Both the position numbers and the translations under genes were made by a program. The notes under the pieces were generated by a model. That model was not told the DNA's origin and ran no database searches. It saw nothing but the letters and a program-made list of their open reading frames with translations. DNA of 64,000 bases. Source: Moniliophthora roreri (Eukaryota; Basidiomycota; Agaricomycetes; Agaricales; Marasmiaceae). Every line of letters begins with the position of its first letter. The stretch's first letter is position 1. Location of the stretch: assembly GCA_001466705.2 (NCBI GenBank), contig LATX02000123.1, forward strand, positions 1 to 64,000. Reading direction: 5' to 3'. Below, piece after piece: positions 1-10,607 of the stretch.

Positions 1-1425
1 AATACTCTAGAACAAGTGACAAGGGAATTTTGGTGGCCAGGAATGGCTAAATTCATGAAGACCTTCATAGATGGATGTGCAGTCTGTCAAGAGAGCAAAA
101 TCATTACACACCCAACAAAAGTCCCAATACTTCCTATCGAAGGGGGAAAAGATGTGTTACCCTTCTCCAAGATAACAATGGACTTGATCACTAACTTACC
201 AGAATCAGAGGGCTTCGATTCTATTTTAGTCATGGTGGACCACTCCTCTACAAAGGGGGTAATTTTCTCACCTTGCAACAAGACGATTGATGCCAAACAA
301 GCGGCAACACTTATTCTCAACAACGTGTACAAACAATTCAGATTACCAGACAAAATTATATCTGATAGAGATCCTCACTTTGCAGCAAAGGTGTTCCAAG
401 AAATCAGGAAACAATTAGGGATAAAACATATGATGAGTACTGCCTTTCACCCTCAAACAGATGGAGAGTCTGAAAGAGTAAACCAGGAATTAGAAGTCTT
501 CCTCAGAATATTCTGTTCACAACAACAAGACAAATGGGCAGAATTCCTTCCATTTGCAGAATTTGCTCACAACAACAGAACCCATTCCACTCTAAAATGA
601 TCCCCATTCTACCTCATGATAGGATACAACTCTAGACCTCTTCCCATCGCTTTCCACAAAACCATGATCCCATCAGTAGAAGAGCAACTAGTGGAACTAA
701 AAAGGCTTCGAGAAGAGACCTTTTCCCTTATGGAGCTATTGTGGAAAAAGATAGAAGGAATGGCCAAACAACTTACTAAACCATTTACTGTTGGACAGAA
801 GGTCTGGTTAGAAGGAAAAAACTTATCATTTGGGTATTCTTCCAAGAAGTTAGCTCCAAAACAAGAAGGACTGTTTCGCATAGAAGCAGTATTGGGACTG
901 GTGACATACAGACTCTCCCTACTGAAACAATGGAAGATTCATTCTGTGTTCCATGCTATGCTTCTATCTCCATATAGAGAAAATGAAGTACACAGAAAGA
1001 ACTTCCTAAAACCACTGCCTGACATCGTAGAAGGGCAAGAGGAACATGAGATCGAAGCTATTATTGGACACTCCCTGAAAAGGAACCCTAAAAGGTTCCT
1101 GGTAGCCTGGAAAGATTACCCATCAGTGGAAAATGAGTGGCTCGAGGCCAAAGACTTTTGTAATGCAAAAGAGACCCTCATCGACTATAAAAAGGCTCAC
1201 AAACTTAGGAAGATCCTCACCAAACTAGCAACATGTCTCAATCCTTCACTTACAACAACCTCCAACCTACTGCTGCCCAACTTCTCTTCCTCCTCAACAA
1301 CACCCACTACAAAAGCCGAATCATCGATGCCGCCCGCTCCAATCTCCTTGTCGATCACCTCATCACCAACTACCAGTTCCACCAAGAACAACACCACCAC
1401 TTCGAAAGTTTACTCACTGGAGTAA
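1..1425 (+). pseudogene. Ty3/gypsy integrase with chromodomain, one in-frame stop
   Basis: The frame is open from the first base, so the 5' end lies outside the window. It begins with the end of the integrase zinc-binding region (CAVCQ near residue 26). The catalytic core follows with the three acidic residues in TMDL, SDRDPHF and the Glu of DGESERVNQELE, the D,D-35-E pattern of retroviral integrases. A TGA at 598-600 interrupts the frame after HNNRTHSTLK. The same frame resumes at once with SPFYLMIGYN, a conserved stretch, so this is a point mutation and not a domain end. The C-terminus has the GPY/F-like region and a chromodomain (about 1048-1200: FLVAWKDYP, ENEWLEAKDF), which in this family guides integration to marked chromatin. 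A Ser/Thr/Pro-rich tail ends at TAA 1423-1425. Confidence 0.9.
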
Positions 1426-2523
1426 ACTACAGAATGAACTTGATCGCCTCCGACATCACAGTGACTGGATTCGTCATTCCTGGACAAATTACAGTACCCA
1501 TGATCTGCGCCCCCAACATCTTTTCTCCCCATTTACCCCCAGTCACAGATAGTTCCACCGATGCCAGAGATGAGACATCTCCCTTTGGCAGATTGGAATA
1601 TCCTCCTAGATGTCTGTCAGAGTCCCTTGAGGACTACAAGCTTGTCAAGAGTTCCCGACCCACATCTGCTCCACCAGTCGCCATCAGTAGATACAACACA
1701 GACAACTTCAACAGACCTGAACCATCTCCAAGTCCCAAACCCAGACCATCCCCCGACCCCACCACCTATAGACATTCCTCTGTGCCCCTCAACCCCGTCC
1801 CTCAAACACAACAACTCTGAGTCCAGTTCAGCCCTGACGTCAAGGAGATCTCCATCCCAACCAGAGCTCAACTCGACTGAACCCCTACCCCACCCTCTTG
1901 TATCCCTCACACAATCGCTCCAAACGACGACCCTAAGTCCACATGGACTACCCGAGACTGGTTCGCCCCAAATGACCAATAGGACACATCCACCTGGACT
2001 CTCTGCCCCCAGACCCCCAAACTCCCTAAATGAAAACAATGACGCCACCAAAACAACAAGCCCAGAAAGTCCAAGGTCGTCTTCTCCAACCAATGTGGTA
2101 TCCATGACAGATTTCCTCGATGTGATCAATGCAGCCAACCAGGTCACCATACACAGGACTGTGGAGCTTGCCAGTGCACAGTCTGCAACACATACAGCCC
2201 TCATCATCTCTCTCAACATTGCCCACAACTACAATGCAGTGAATGAATTTTTATTGCTTGCTCTGCCCACCACCATAGCCACATTGATGGATTTGAGGAG
2301 GACTACAGTGATGCCACCACTCTCAGTAACATCACCGATGAGCCCCACTTCTACTGATGAAGAATCAGAACAACCTCTGACCGTCACCATCAGGATCACT
2401 GACGATAGGGAGCCTGTCACCATCACTACACCTGACAGAGAAGAGAGGACATTCGTACCAGTGAGGTTCATCAATGGAGCAGTAGTCTATGAAGCTGGAA
2501 CTTCAGACATAAACAGAGGGTAG
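1233..2523 (+). CDS. extra ORF downstream of integrase, split between two frames
   Basis: A frame opening at ATG 1233 (MSQSFTYNNLQPT...) overlaps the integrase tail by about 190 bp in the -1 frame and runs to TGA 1818-1820. A second frame, open from about 1438 with an ATG at 1561, continues to TAG 2521-2523, directly before the LTR. The two parts overlap between 1561 and 1820 and have similar Ser/Pro/Thr-rich composition. They look like one ORF of about 430 codons broken by a one-base indel, though programmed frameshifting cannot be excluded. The middle is proline- and serine-rich and the C-terminal 110 residues are less biased (VTIRITDDREP, FVPVRFINGAVV). I recognise no domain. By position it matches the third ORF of some Ty3/gypsy elements, but no signal peptide or envelope-like membrane segment is visible. 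Confidence 0.5.
2511..2523 (+). other. polypurine tract for plus-strand priming
   Basis: A purine-rich run (AAACAGAGGG followed by TAG) lies immediately before the LTR start, where LTR retroelements carry the RNase H-resistant primer. It also encodes the last codons and the stop of the downstream ORF. Confidence 0.6.
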
Positions 2524-2894
2524 TGTTACAACTCTGCAGACTTATTGGGCATCTAATGTATTTTCATGGCCTTTCTCGTTTTCTTGCTTAGCCCATAGTT
2601 CTTTTACTTACAAATTCCTTCTCTTATGTTCGATTCTTAGTAAAGACTCACTTATGATTACTTATTGTAGCTATATATAGTTCTGAGTATTAGTCATATA
2701 GTTAGAAGTCTTGTATTTAAATAGCTAACCAGTAGACAAGCTTCTTCAGCTTGACCTGGTTAAAGTTTATCAAAACCTTGTTCTTTGCATTTGACCCTTG
2801 TTCCTAAAGTCATCTGTCCAAGTCTATTGACTTCGGAACTCTTGAATCAAGCTCCAACTTGAACTTAGTGCTATTGCGAAGGACTCATGTAACA
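2524..2894 (+). repeat. 3' LTR, 371 bp
   Basis: It begins TGTTACA and ends TGTAACA, a perfect 7-bp terminal inverted repeat with the canonical TG...CA ends. The polypurine tract abuts its 5' side. Inside are a TATATATA box at 2672-2679 and AT-rich sequence typical of the U3/R part of fungal LTRs. The five bases after it (TCAGC, 2895-2899) would be the target-site duplication, but the matching copy is outside the window. Confidence 0.82.
2672..2679 (+). promoter_or_regulatory. TATA box inside the LTR
   Basis: TATATATA within the LTR, in the position expected for the element's own promoter. Called from motif and position only. Confidence 0.35.
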
Positions 2895-5800
2895 TCAGCT
2901 GGCCCCAAAGTCTCTGAGAAAGTACACCTAAAGAAGATCATGGCAAATCAGTGGACATGGATAGGAAGGTACAGCGATGAGTTGCATAAGAGACTCACAC
3001 AATTGGATATCCCACTCCTTGAACCAAAACCAAAAGCTACCTCCACTACAACTAAACAGAAAGCCCCTCCAACATCTGACCCACCCATATTGAACACAAA
3101 TAAGTGTTCTAGGATATTGAATGTCCAATTGACAAGTACTGGGATCATACCAGCTGTTGCAGAAGGAAGTGGTTTGGAGTCAAGAATTGGTGAGTTGTCC
3201 CTGCATCTGCCATGGACACACATTGAATAGCCTTCTGATGGAACACAGTGACAGAAGCACTTCTTTCGACGTCAACATTGCCACTGCCTCAAGGCATATT
3301 ACCATCACCCCATGAGTCATCATTGACATCAGTTACTCTGGCCCAAAACTGTTTTCCTTCAACAACAACAGCAATAACTCAGTGAATGATAGTGAATGAA
3401 AGACCTCCTGCCGCTGGCATGACAGTTGACAAGTGGGAATAGAACAGATCATAAAGTGCTATGCAGAATATGTCCGTCCCAGAAACTCCACACAGGCCTG
3501 CAACAATGGCTTCCTATTACTCAGACACACCTTCAGAAGTCTACTATAGCATGCAATTTAGAGCCTACAAGAACTCATCCAATGCTTTCACCCTGCAATC
3601 TAGGTACAGGCACCTATTCACTCCTTCAACCTCTACAAATCAATGAACCTTTTCCTTCGAAAACACTCATCATTCATCATATGAGACTCCAACTTGTCCT
3701 CATGATGGAAACCCTCTGCAAAATCACTATAATCATGCTCAGTCACATCCTACTCCAGCCACTACACCTTCCCTCTATTCATGGCCAAACCCACCTCTCC
3801 CAGCTTACCACCAGCTACCAAATAGTTACTGAATGATCCCCCAGTGCAACATATTGCATCATTCATATGCATTGCTATCACATTGTCATGACTATCCCAT
3901 GACACCCCAGAACAAGCCTTTCTAACACCAGATTCTTGTATCTCTTGCATATTTCTATGCCTATTCCCATTATAATCTGCTAACACACATACTCTAACAT
4001 ACAGATACCACTTCCATTGCTTTATTTTGTGGATAGAGTACAATATGAGATGTAATTGAAGATTTTGTATTTTGTCGAGCATGCATGAGTGAAAATTGAC
4101 TAAGTCCAAACTCACATTTAGTGGGGCCTGCCAAATCAACCCCAGTTTGTACCAGCCACTTCACAATACTCAACTCCCACCCACATCATTTCAAATATTG
4201 TGAAGCAGGTGGGAACGAGCCTAAGTCTCCCCCAAACGACAGATAATGACAAATTCGCTATTTCATTCAAGAATATTCACAATTCCAATGTCAAGTACTA
4301 CCTCTACCAAACCCCCATTGTGTGCATGATATTGAATAATTGGAATCCACAACTGTTGGCAAGGAATCTGAGTTTGAGTTGGGTTGGGCTGTTGCTGGCT
4401 TATAAGTTATCACAGGGTAAGATGGTCAAAATGACAGATTAGCGATGCTGTGGAAAATATGAGAAAAACTGAGGATTCCCTGAAAAAACCCTGAGAATAC
4501 TACCAGTGGTGATTGAATGGTTTTTTCATGCAATTCACCAGGAATACACTGAGAATCCACTGCAGAATATGTTGGGAATCTACCAGAATCTGCAGGACCA
4601 GAAGAACCAGACAATTCCCTGAAAATTTCCTTATGCTTGGTACCTGCCTCTACATATCATGTGGGTGCAATAATTATTCCAATTAATGTATGAAAAGGAC
4701 ATAGTAAAGAGAGTAATGCAGATATATTGACACTATTGATGAACATGTGACGTGTAGCTGAATAGACTAGATGTATTGACAGCTGCAACTAATATGGCTC
4801 ATGCAATCAATCATCTTCAGTGTGTTCTCCTGTAGACTGCATGAAACAGAGTCAGGGTGTGTTTAAAGGCAGAATAGGGTGGAAAGATACCTTGATGAAC
4901 AAGGTCTGGCAGCACATCAGAGTTAAGACTTGATGAGTTGTGAAAGCCATCTGGGTTGCAGGTGTGAGATAGATTCAGAACTAACGTCAAGTGAGATCTG
5001 GGTACTAAGGTCAGTGACAAGTCCTGGAGGGAAGCATAGGTTTACACACCTTATTGCCCATATATCCTTCCCAACTAAGTGGAGTTGAATTGTGATTTTA
5101 GTCCTCTCCAGATCTATCTGTGAGAAATATGTCAGTAAGGCATCTTCATCAAGTATCGTCGGTGCAGAGGGCGGGGCCAGCGCCCTCTACATCGATGACA
5201 CTTGATGATGATGTGGCATGTCGGAGGTCAAGGGGCAGATGTCACGCCCGTGTAACACTTGTACTCAAAATTTCGCTAAGTTCTTTTCATCGAGAGGCCG
5301 CTGAATTCTTGGGAATGTATGGTTTATTCTGGGAAATTGTAGACTTTGAGAATGCACAAGATAATAGCAGGTGAAGTCACGAATTGTCCGTGGATTCTCG
5401 GTTTTGGTCAGAAATTCTCACAATTCCCCAGTGGAGAATTCTGCCATTTCACGCTGTGTATGTGCGACTCGGCGCGCCCTAAGAAATATCCGACGGTGAA
5501 CGCGCCGCTATCGGGTGACCACGTGGACCTGTGCGACCCCAATCCGTGCCCATGTAAATTACTGTACTGTTACTTACCGGTAAAAAAGACATTCGGTCAA
5601 AAACTACTACTTTTTCACTCAACCCTAGCACGAGGCTCCTGTCATTGATATCCGTACTTCCACATGACTCCCCGAAATAAACCAAGGCAGTTCAACAGAT
5701 CTAACGTTGGGCACTGCCCACCAAACCACTTTCCACACCAATACATACCCACTCCCGACGAAGATCCACTGGCCCCACTAGCTCGCGTCGCCGAGCCGTA

Positions 5801-6240
5801 TTGGGCTGAATGACCCCGCATCTTCCCCTCGCGACGATAAAACCAATAATCCTTCCTTTGAACAGAGCTTGGTGGTCAAGGATGTTCGAGTTGCAGGTAT
5901 GGATGTGGTGGAACAGGACACGGATGTTGGAGGTATCGGAGGATAGTGGTGCCGATGAGCCTGTATAATACGCGAGTATATCTCGCACTTCAACTGTCGA
6001 GTAATACATGGTATCAGGAAAATGCCTTTTCTTTCTCCCTTTGGGATATAAGGCATCCTATCAAGAATTGTGGCTGTTTTAACCACCCCACTTAATAAAG
6101 GCCGGCTCGACCAATTTCTTCACTAGCAAATATGATGCATTGATAGATGATGGCAAAAGGCATAGCGACTCAAAATAGTATAGAGTATCGTTTGCATACA
6201 CATAGCGGCATACAGAAGAGAGTGTAATCAACGCAAACGA
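2895..6240. other. AT-rich gene-poor interval after the LTR
   Basis: About 3.3 kb without a supported gene. Small frames lack conserved motifs. The 3461-3831 stretch (separate entry) looks like decayed coding sequence. The 4440-4620 stretch is rich in short recurring words (GAGAAT, CCAGAATC), and 5280-5450 has similar words on the other strand, suggesting old repeat material. 5480-6240 is more GC-balanced and is the 3' flank of the uL23 gene. Confidence 0.6.
3461..3831 (+). pseudogene. decayed low-complexity ORF
   Basis: One frame is open from ATG 3461 to TGA 3829-3831 except for a single TGA at 3644-3646. The product is rich in Tyr, Ser, Pro, His and Asn (SYYSDTPSE, then HSHPTPATTPSLYSWPNPPLPAYH with the same bias after the stop). 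The continuous composition across the stop suggests a formerly continuous protein, perhaps linked to a transposable element. No domain is recognised. A chance open frame is the alternative. Confidence 0.3.
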
Positions 6241-6810
6241 TTAGATGAAGCCAATCTAAAACGCATCATATTAGAAACCTGTCAAAGAGAAGAGAACCCT
6301 CGAAAGTAACACACCTTGTTGGCAACATCCAACGCATCATGGTCAGCCGTCAGCCTAACATAGGCCTTTTTCTTTCCATCAGGCCTGTAAATACACAAAC
6401 AACATTCAGCACCTCCATCCACCCAGCAGCAATGCAACTCACCTAATAAGCGTGTTAACCTTTCCAACCTTCACATCCCAAAGCTTTGAAACTGCATCCT
6501 TAATCTGTCTCTTGTTACTCTGCTTATCCACCAAAAACACAAGCGTATTATGTTCCTCAATCTTCTTCATCGCACTCTCCGTGTTGAGAGGGGCCACAAT
6601 AACCCTCCACTGATCCATTCTAGGCGCATGAGGAACCGACTTGCGGGGGTACTTTGGGTTTCGGGCAAGTCGAAGAGTTTTAGGACGGTGAAAAGTCGTG
6701 CTGAAACGTTGTTTGCGCGAAGAGTGGGAGTGGGTGCCTTGGAGAGCGGCCTTTTTGGCAGCCTTGGCCTTTGCGTCGGAGGCTTTGGGTTTGGCGGTTG
6801 GTGGGGCCAT
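6241..6810 (-). CDS. RPL25: 60S ribosomal protein uL23 (yeast L25, animal L23a)
   Basis: Component of the large ribosomal subunit at the polypeptide exit tunnel, where it binds 25S rRNA and docks SRP and nascent-chain factors. Exons 6443-6810, 6315-6384 and 6241-6255 give 150 residues, in line with the family (142-156). The N-terminus is Lys/Ala-rich ([22 protein letters not shown]), followed by the conserved core [21 protein letters not shown] and [24 protein letters not shown]. The last exon encodes only IGFI-stop, so reading through intron 2 would give a false C-terminus. An AG lies directly before the ATG (CTTATAG|GCCATGG), and a donor-like GTGAGT occurs near 6915, suggesting a 5'UTR intron as in many fungal ribosomal protein genes. 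Confidence 0.96.
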
Positions 6811-7601
6811 GGCCTATAAGGTACATCCAAACGAAAATCAGCAATCCATCCCAGAAATACTAAAGTTGTACCGTCCTAAAGCACTATGGCGGTATAAAAC
6901 AGTGAAATAGGACTCACGGATAGTTTTGTTGAACGAGTCTTGAGGAATGGCCTGGCCTAGTCGTCCTTTTTGTTGCGTTGAGCCGATGTGAGTACCCTAG
7001 ATTTGTGTGGGAACTCGAGAGTATTCTTCTCACGATCTCTGACTAAGCGCGCGGGCACACACGCGTAACGTTACTTGGGATAACTGGTAGATTATTGAGC
7101 TAAATAATACACTTGAAAGAGAGTGAATACTAATAAAGAGCGGCCAATGATCCCGCCGGAAAGGGTACTAGGGGAGCAAAGGGTATGATAGAGGGGGATG
7201 GGTTTCAAATATGTGCGTGCGAAAGAAGAGTGGAAATGAAAAGTGAGGGGATTAAAAGACTACATTGCATCGACAGCGTAACGACATCAGAGAAAAAAAG
7301 GGCAGCCGAGATAGAGGAATAGGGAGAGACTGAAGGAGAGGTCGTGACGAGACATAGAGCTAGACCTAATAAAAATTGTCGATGATGATGATGATGAATG
7401 ACGATGGTGGTTTTTAGAGTGCAAACAGTGCGATCTATGTGTGGTGTATGGGGGTACCCTGTAGTAACATTAGTACACCGGAGAAAAGAATATCGACGCA
7501 TACGCACCAATCAGGGAATGACATCCAAAGACAATGAATGATGGGATAACAGAGAAACATGACCACCAATCCAGTAGTAGCCTTATCCATCGATCTACTC
7601 A
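6811..7601. other. intergenic region between uL23 and casein kinase
   Basis: About 790 bp. It holds the promoter and 5'UTR of the uL23 gene (probable 5'UTR intron at about 6814-6919) and, nearer 7600, the 3'UTR of the casein kinase gene. A GATGAT microsatellite lies at about 7379-7396. No gene seen. Confidence 0.6.
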
Positions 7602-9921
7602 TCATGCCCGGCAGCACAAGGCCGCCCAGAATCCTTTCCTCCGTCCATGACCCATATCCTCCTCCTGCTCACCAACTCGTTCCATCTGATCGTATACCGC
7701 CATACCCCTCGCACCAACCGCCGGCCCTGTACCACCCGTCGTTACATCGCCCGAGTTGGTACCAGCCTTTCCAGGTAACCCGCCATACAAGAAACTCTCC
7801 GATCCATTATGCAAACCATTTCCATTGGGCGGGTTTGGCGAATTACGTCCATACACACCCGCATTCGACGTTCTATATCCATTCGCCACACCAGGACTGG
7901 GAGCAGTAGCATACGGATGCGGCGCCGGTAGACTTGCTGATCCCGTACCCTGAGCTGCATCCCTTACTTGCTGCTGCGACGCTCTCCTACTCGTCGGAAC
8001 AAGAGGCTGTACACTCGCCGAATTATTACGTTCAGCTGCGGGGCGCCTATTTGGCTTTACATGGGCCAGTGCAGGGCTGATCAAATCCTGCTGTTGTTGG
8101 GACTGAGATTGTTGGTGTCGCGAGCTCCGATGACGGCCTTCCCTGTCTCGCTCTCGTCGTTCACGGTGGTGCGGTGAAGCGGCGTTGGCATGTGCTTGTG
8201 CGAGAGTTTTGGATGATGTCTACGTACGTGTGATTAACCATTAGGAGCTGGCCCAAAAATGAACGAGTGAATGAAAGAAGGACTTACATTCGATGCCTCC
8301 CATCCTTTACCACCGTTCAACAGCATCCAATCAAAGACGCCGTCCTCTGGCTCATCCAGAGTCTTGAGAACCTTTGTGAACAGCTCTCGGAGGAAATCAT
8401 AATCCGGAGTCTCTTCGAAACCGAGTTTACGGACATAGTTCATGTAGATCGCAAACTCCTCTGCAACAATCAATCAATCGACCTCCATTCTTCCTTTGAC
8501 GGAATCAAGGTAAAAAACGTACCAGGGAACCCCTCACACAACTCGGCAATAGGCGTAGTCTGCTTCTTCTCACCAATTTTTTCGTATTTTTGTTTATTCG
8601 TCGCTGCCCTGAGACCTTGCCATGGTAAACCCCCTCTCAGGAAATACATAAAGACATGTCCTAGGGACTCGAGATCATCTCGCCTCGATTGTTCTCGGCC
8701 AAGATGAGTGTTGATGGACATGTATCGGGCGGTGCCAGAGAGGGATTTTCGTTCTCGATAAGGGATGTGGATTTTGGTTTTGGGGTCGCGGTAGTGTTTG
8801 GCCATGCCGAAATCTGGAAAGTAAAAATGTTAGCATAGGAAGTCCAAGGAGCGATATCGAATGAACTTACCTATAATGTGTATCGTATTCGCATTCTTAC
8901 TCCCAGGAACACCAATCAAAAAATTGTCAGGTTTGATGTCGCGGTAGATTAAAGACTTGTCGTGAATGGCTTGTACGCGAGTGACCTAGAAGATCAGCCG
9001 GTATCAGTACAACGATCCCAGAGGGGGGAAAAAGACAAAAGGAATGGATAATGCATAACAATGGGATCAATAGACGGAATAGAAATCGCTTAGGAAGAAT
9101 GTTACATGATTTTGTGCAAAGTAGAAGAATAGAAGGGAATAGATGGTAGAAGGAAGACGACGCACCATCTGCTTAGCAGCCATACAAACAGTCTTGATAC
9201 TAAACTTTCTTCCGCACATGTCGAATAAATCCTCTAAATTGGGGCCTAATAAATCGATGACGAGGACATTATGTAGGCCTTCTTGACCGAAATGATGGAC
9301 TTGGGGTACACCAGCTGGAGATCAGGAAAAAAACTGTTTTAGTCCTAGTGTAGTTGTAGACGGGCGGGGCGGGACGCACGAGTTCCATTCAGAGTCCTAT
9401 AAGACCGGAATTCGTCCCTGAGCTGTGGAGCGTCGGATTTGCGAGGTTCCTAGCAAGGAATAGGTTAGAGAACAAGGGAGAAAAGTGTAAAGAGAAGACG
9501 CACAAATTTGATAGCGACTGGGGTATTGGATAGCATTTTTGTGCCTGACCAGCATAAAGTGTCAGATCGAAAACATTTTGGGATGAAACGAAACAAATTT
9601 TTGAGCAAAAGGGCAGAGAAAAGCAGCAGCAGGAATAACACTGGCAAGAGTAAAGGTAGGTTACAGATGCAGCCATGTATTCCTGTCCTTCTGGGCCTGT
9701 ACGCTGTGGACGCCAGAGGTGATGAAATTTCCCCGACTTTCTCCAGGTATCACCCGAGCGAGACGGACTGGAACAGTAGGATACACACCCTCAAATACAA
9801 CACCAAAACTCCCTTCGCCAATTTTCTTCCCTACACGATAGTTATTTCCGACGATACCATTTGAAGTGCTGGACTGAGAAGGGTGGGGCGAGGATGAAGC
9901 GATTACATGTGGGGTGGTCAT
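7602..9921 (-). CDS. casein kinase I, Yck-type (palmitoylated)
   Basis: Serine/threonine kinase of the CK1 family. Eight exons (9789-9921, 9504-9544, 9380-9449, 9166-9314, 8871-8985, 8523-8813, 8288-8460, 7602-8219) give 529 residues. The kinase domain starts near residue 29 with the Gly loop ([14 protein letters not shown]) and the catalytic Lys in [17 protein letters not shown] is the catalytic loop, [13 protein letters not shown] the activation segment, and [14 protein letters not shown] is diagnostic of CK1. The roughly 200-residue tail is rich in Gln, Ser, Pro and Gly and ends in CCRA. A C-terminal Cys pair is how Yck1/Yck2-type kinases are palmitoylated onto the plasma membrane. By family this implies roles in nutrient-sensor signalling, endocytosis and morphogenesis. 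Intron 1 is unusually long (244 nt). A TATATATA lies at 9963-9970. Confidence 0.95.
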
Positions 9922-10607
9922 GACTTGAAAAGAGTCCTAAGAATGGTGAAAGGGAAAAGGGATATATATAGGGACAGGACGTTGATGTCCCCTGTGAAAG
10001 GGAATGAGGGAGGTAGGAAGAGGAGGAGGAAAAAGGAAAGAAACAAGGGACAAAGAGGCGGACTTTGATTCGCTGGCACGTGCTGAGCGGTGCTGAAGCG
10101 TTTACGGTTTCGGCCGCCAAGTTTGCAGGCCAGATTCTTTTAGTCAAGAGAGACGTTGAACAGGTCCATTTTTATAATTCAATCATCCTCTTTTATAATG
10201 CTTGACATGTGCTCGACTCCAAGGGGCCCTCGGAAGAACAGCCTAGTGGTGGTGGTGGTGGTAGATCTCATTAATATGTCTCCCATGGTGGATCTCGGCT
10301 TTCAAGTGCAAAATTTCATTAAAAGTTTTGTGGCACTGCAGTGAGTGCGTGCGGGCGCTCGGCTGCAGGGTGGCTGGCCAAATGAAGCCGGACGCCCTCG
10401 AGTGAGTAGCCTAGAGTACTTGTCAGAGTGTCTGCTAGTGAGTACAATTCTTGCTGCCAGCAGTGAGCGCGCGCGCATCGGAGCATGGTTCCGGCTCGCC
10501 TACCAGCTGACGCTGAGCTGACGTCTAACAACAAGTACGGTGAGCAGCAGCATTTCACCCTTTTCAACATACACATTTGACCGCCGCCATGTCTTCTCAC
10601 AGCCTGT
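9922..10607. other. divergent intergenic region, casein kinase / F-box
   Basis: About 690 bp holding the promoters of the kinase (leftward) and the F-box gene (rightward). A (GGT)n run lies at about 10245-10260. An ATG at 10588 is out of frame with the F-box protein and would make only a short upstream ORF. No gene seen. Confidence 0.55.

Larger units (their letters stand above)
1..2894 (+). mobile_element. 3' portion of a Ty3/gypsy LTR retrotransposon (chromovirus type)
   Basis: The left window edge cuts this element inside pol. What remains, in order, is the integrase with a C-terminal chromodomain, an extra ORF, a polypurine tract and the 3' LTR. A chromodomain after the integrase places it in the chromovirus branch of Ty3/gypsy elements. 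The 5' LTR, gag, protease, reverse transcriptase and RNase H would lie to the left and cannot be seen. The coding part carries at least one nonsense codon (598-600) and a probable frameshift in the downstream ORF, so this copy is probably not autonomous. The LTR ends are intact. Confidence 0.93.

Noticed and set aside
1617..2228. 203-codon minus-strand frame
   Set aside because: Antisense to the retrotransposon's downstream ORF; Val/Gly/Ser-rich product is a shadow of the Pro/Thr-rich strand.
5701..6086. Two overlapping 102-codon minus-strand frames
   Set aside because: No family features and no supporting splice signals; in the 3' flank of the uL23 gene.
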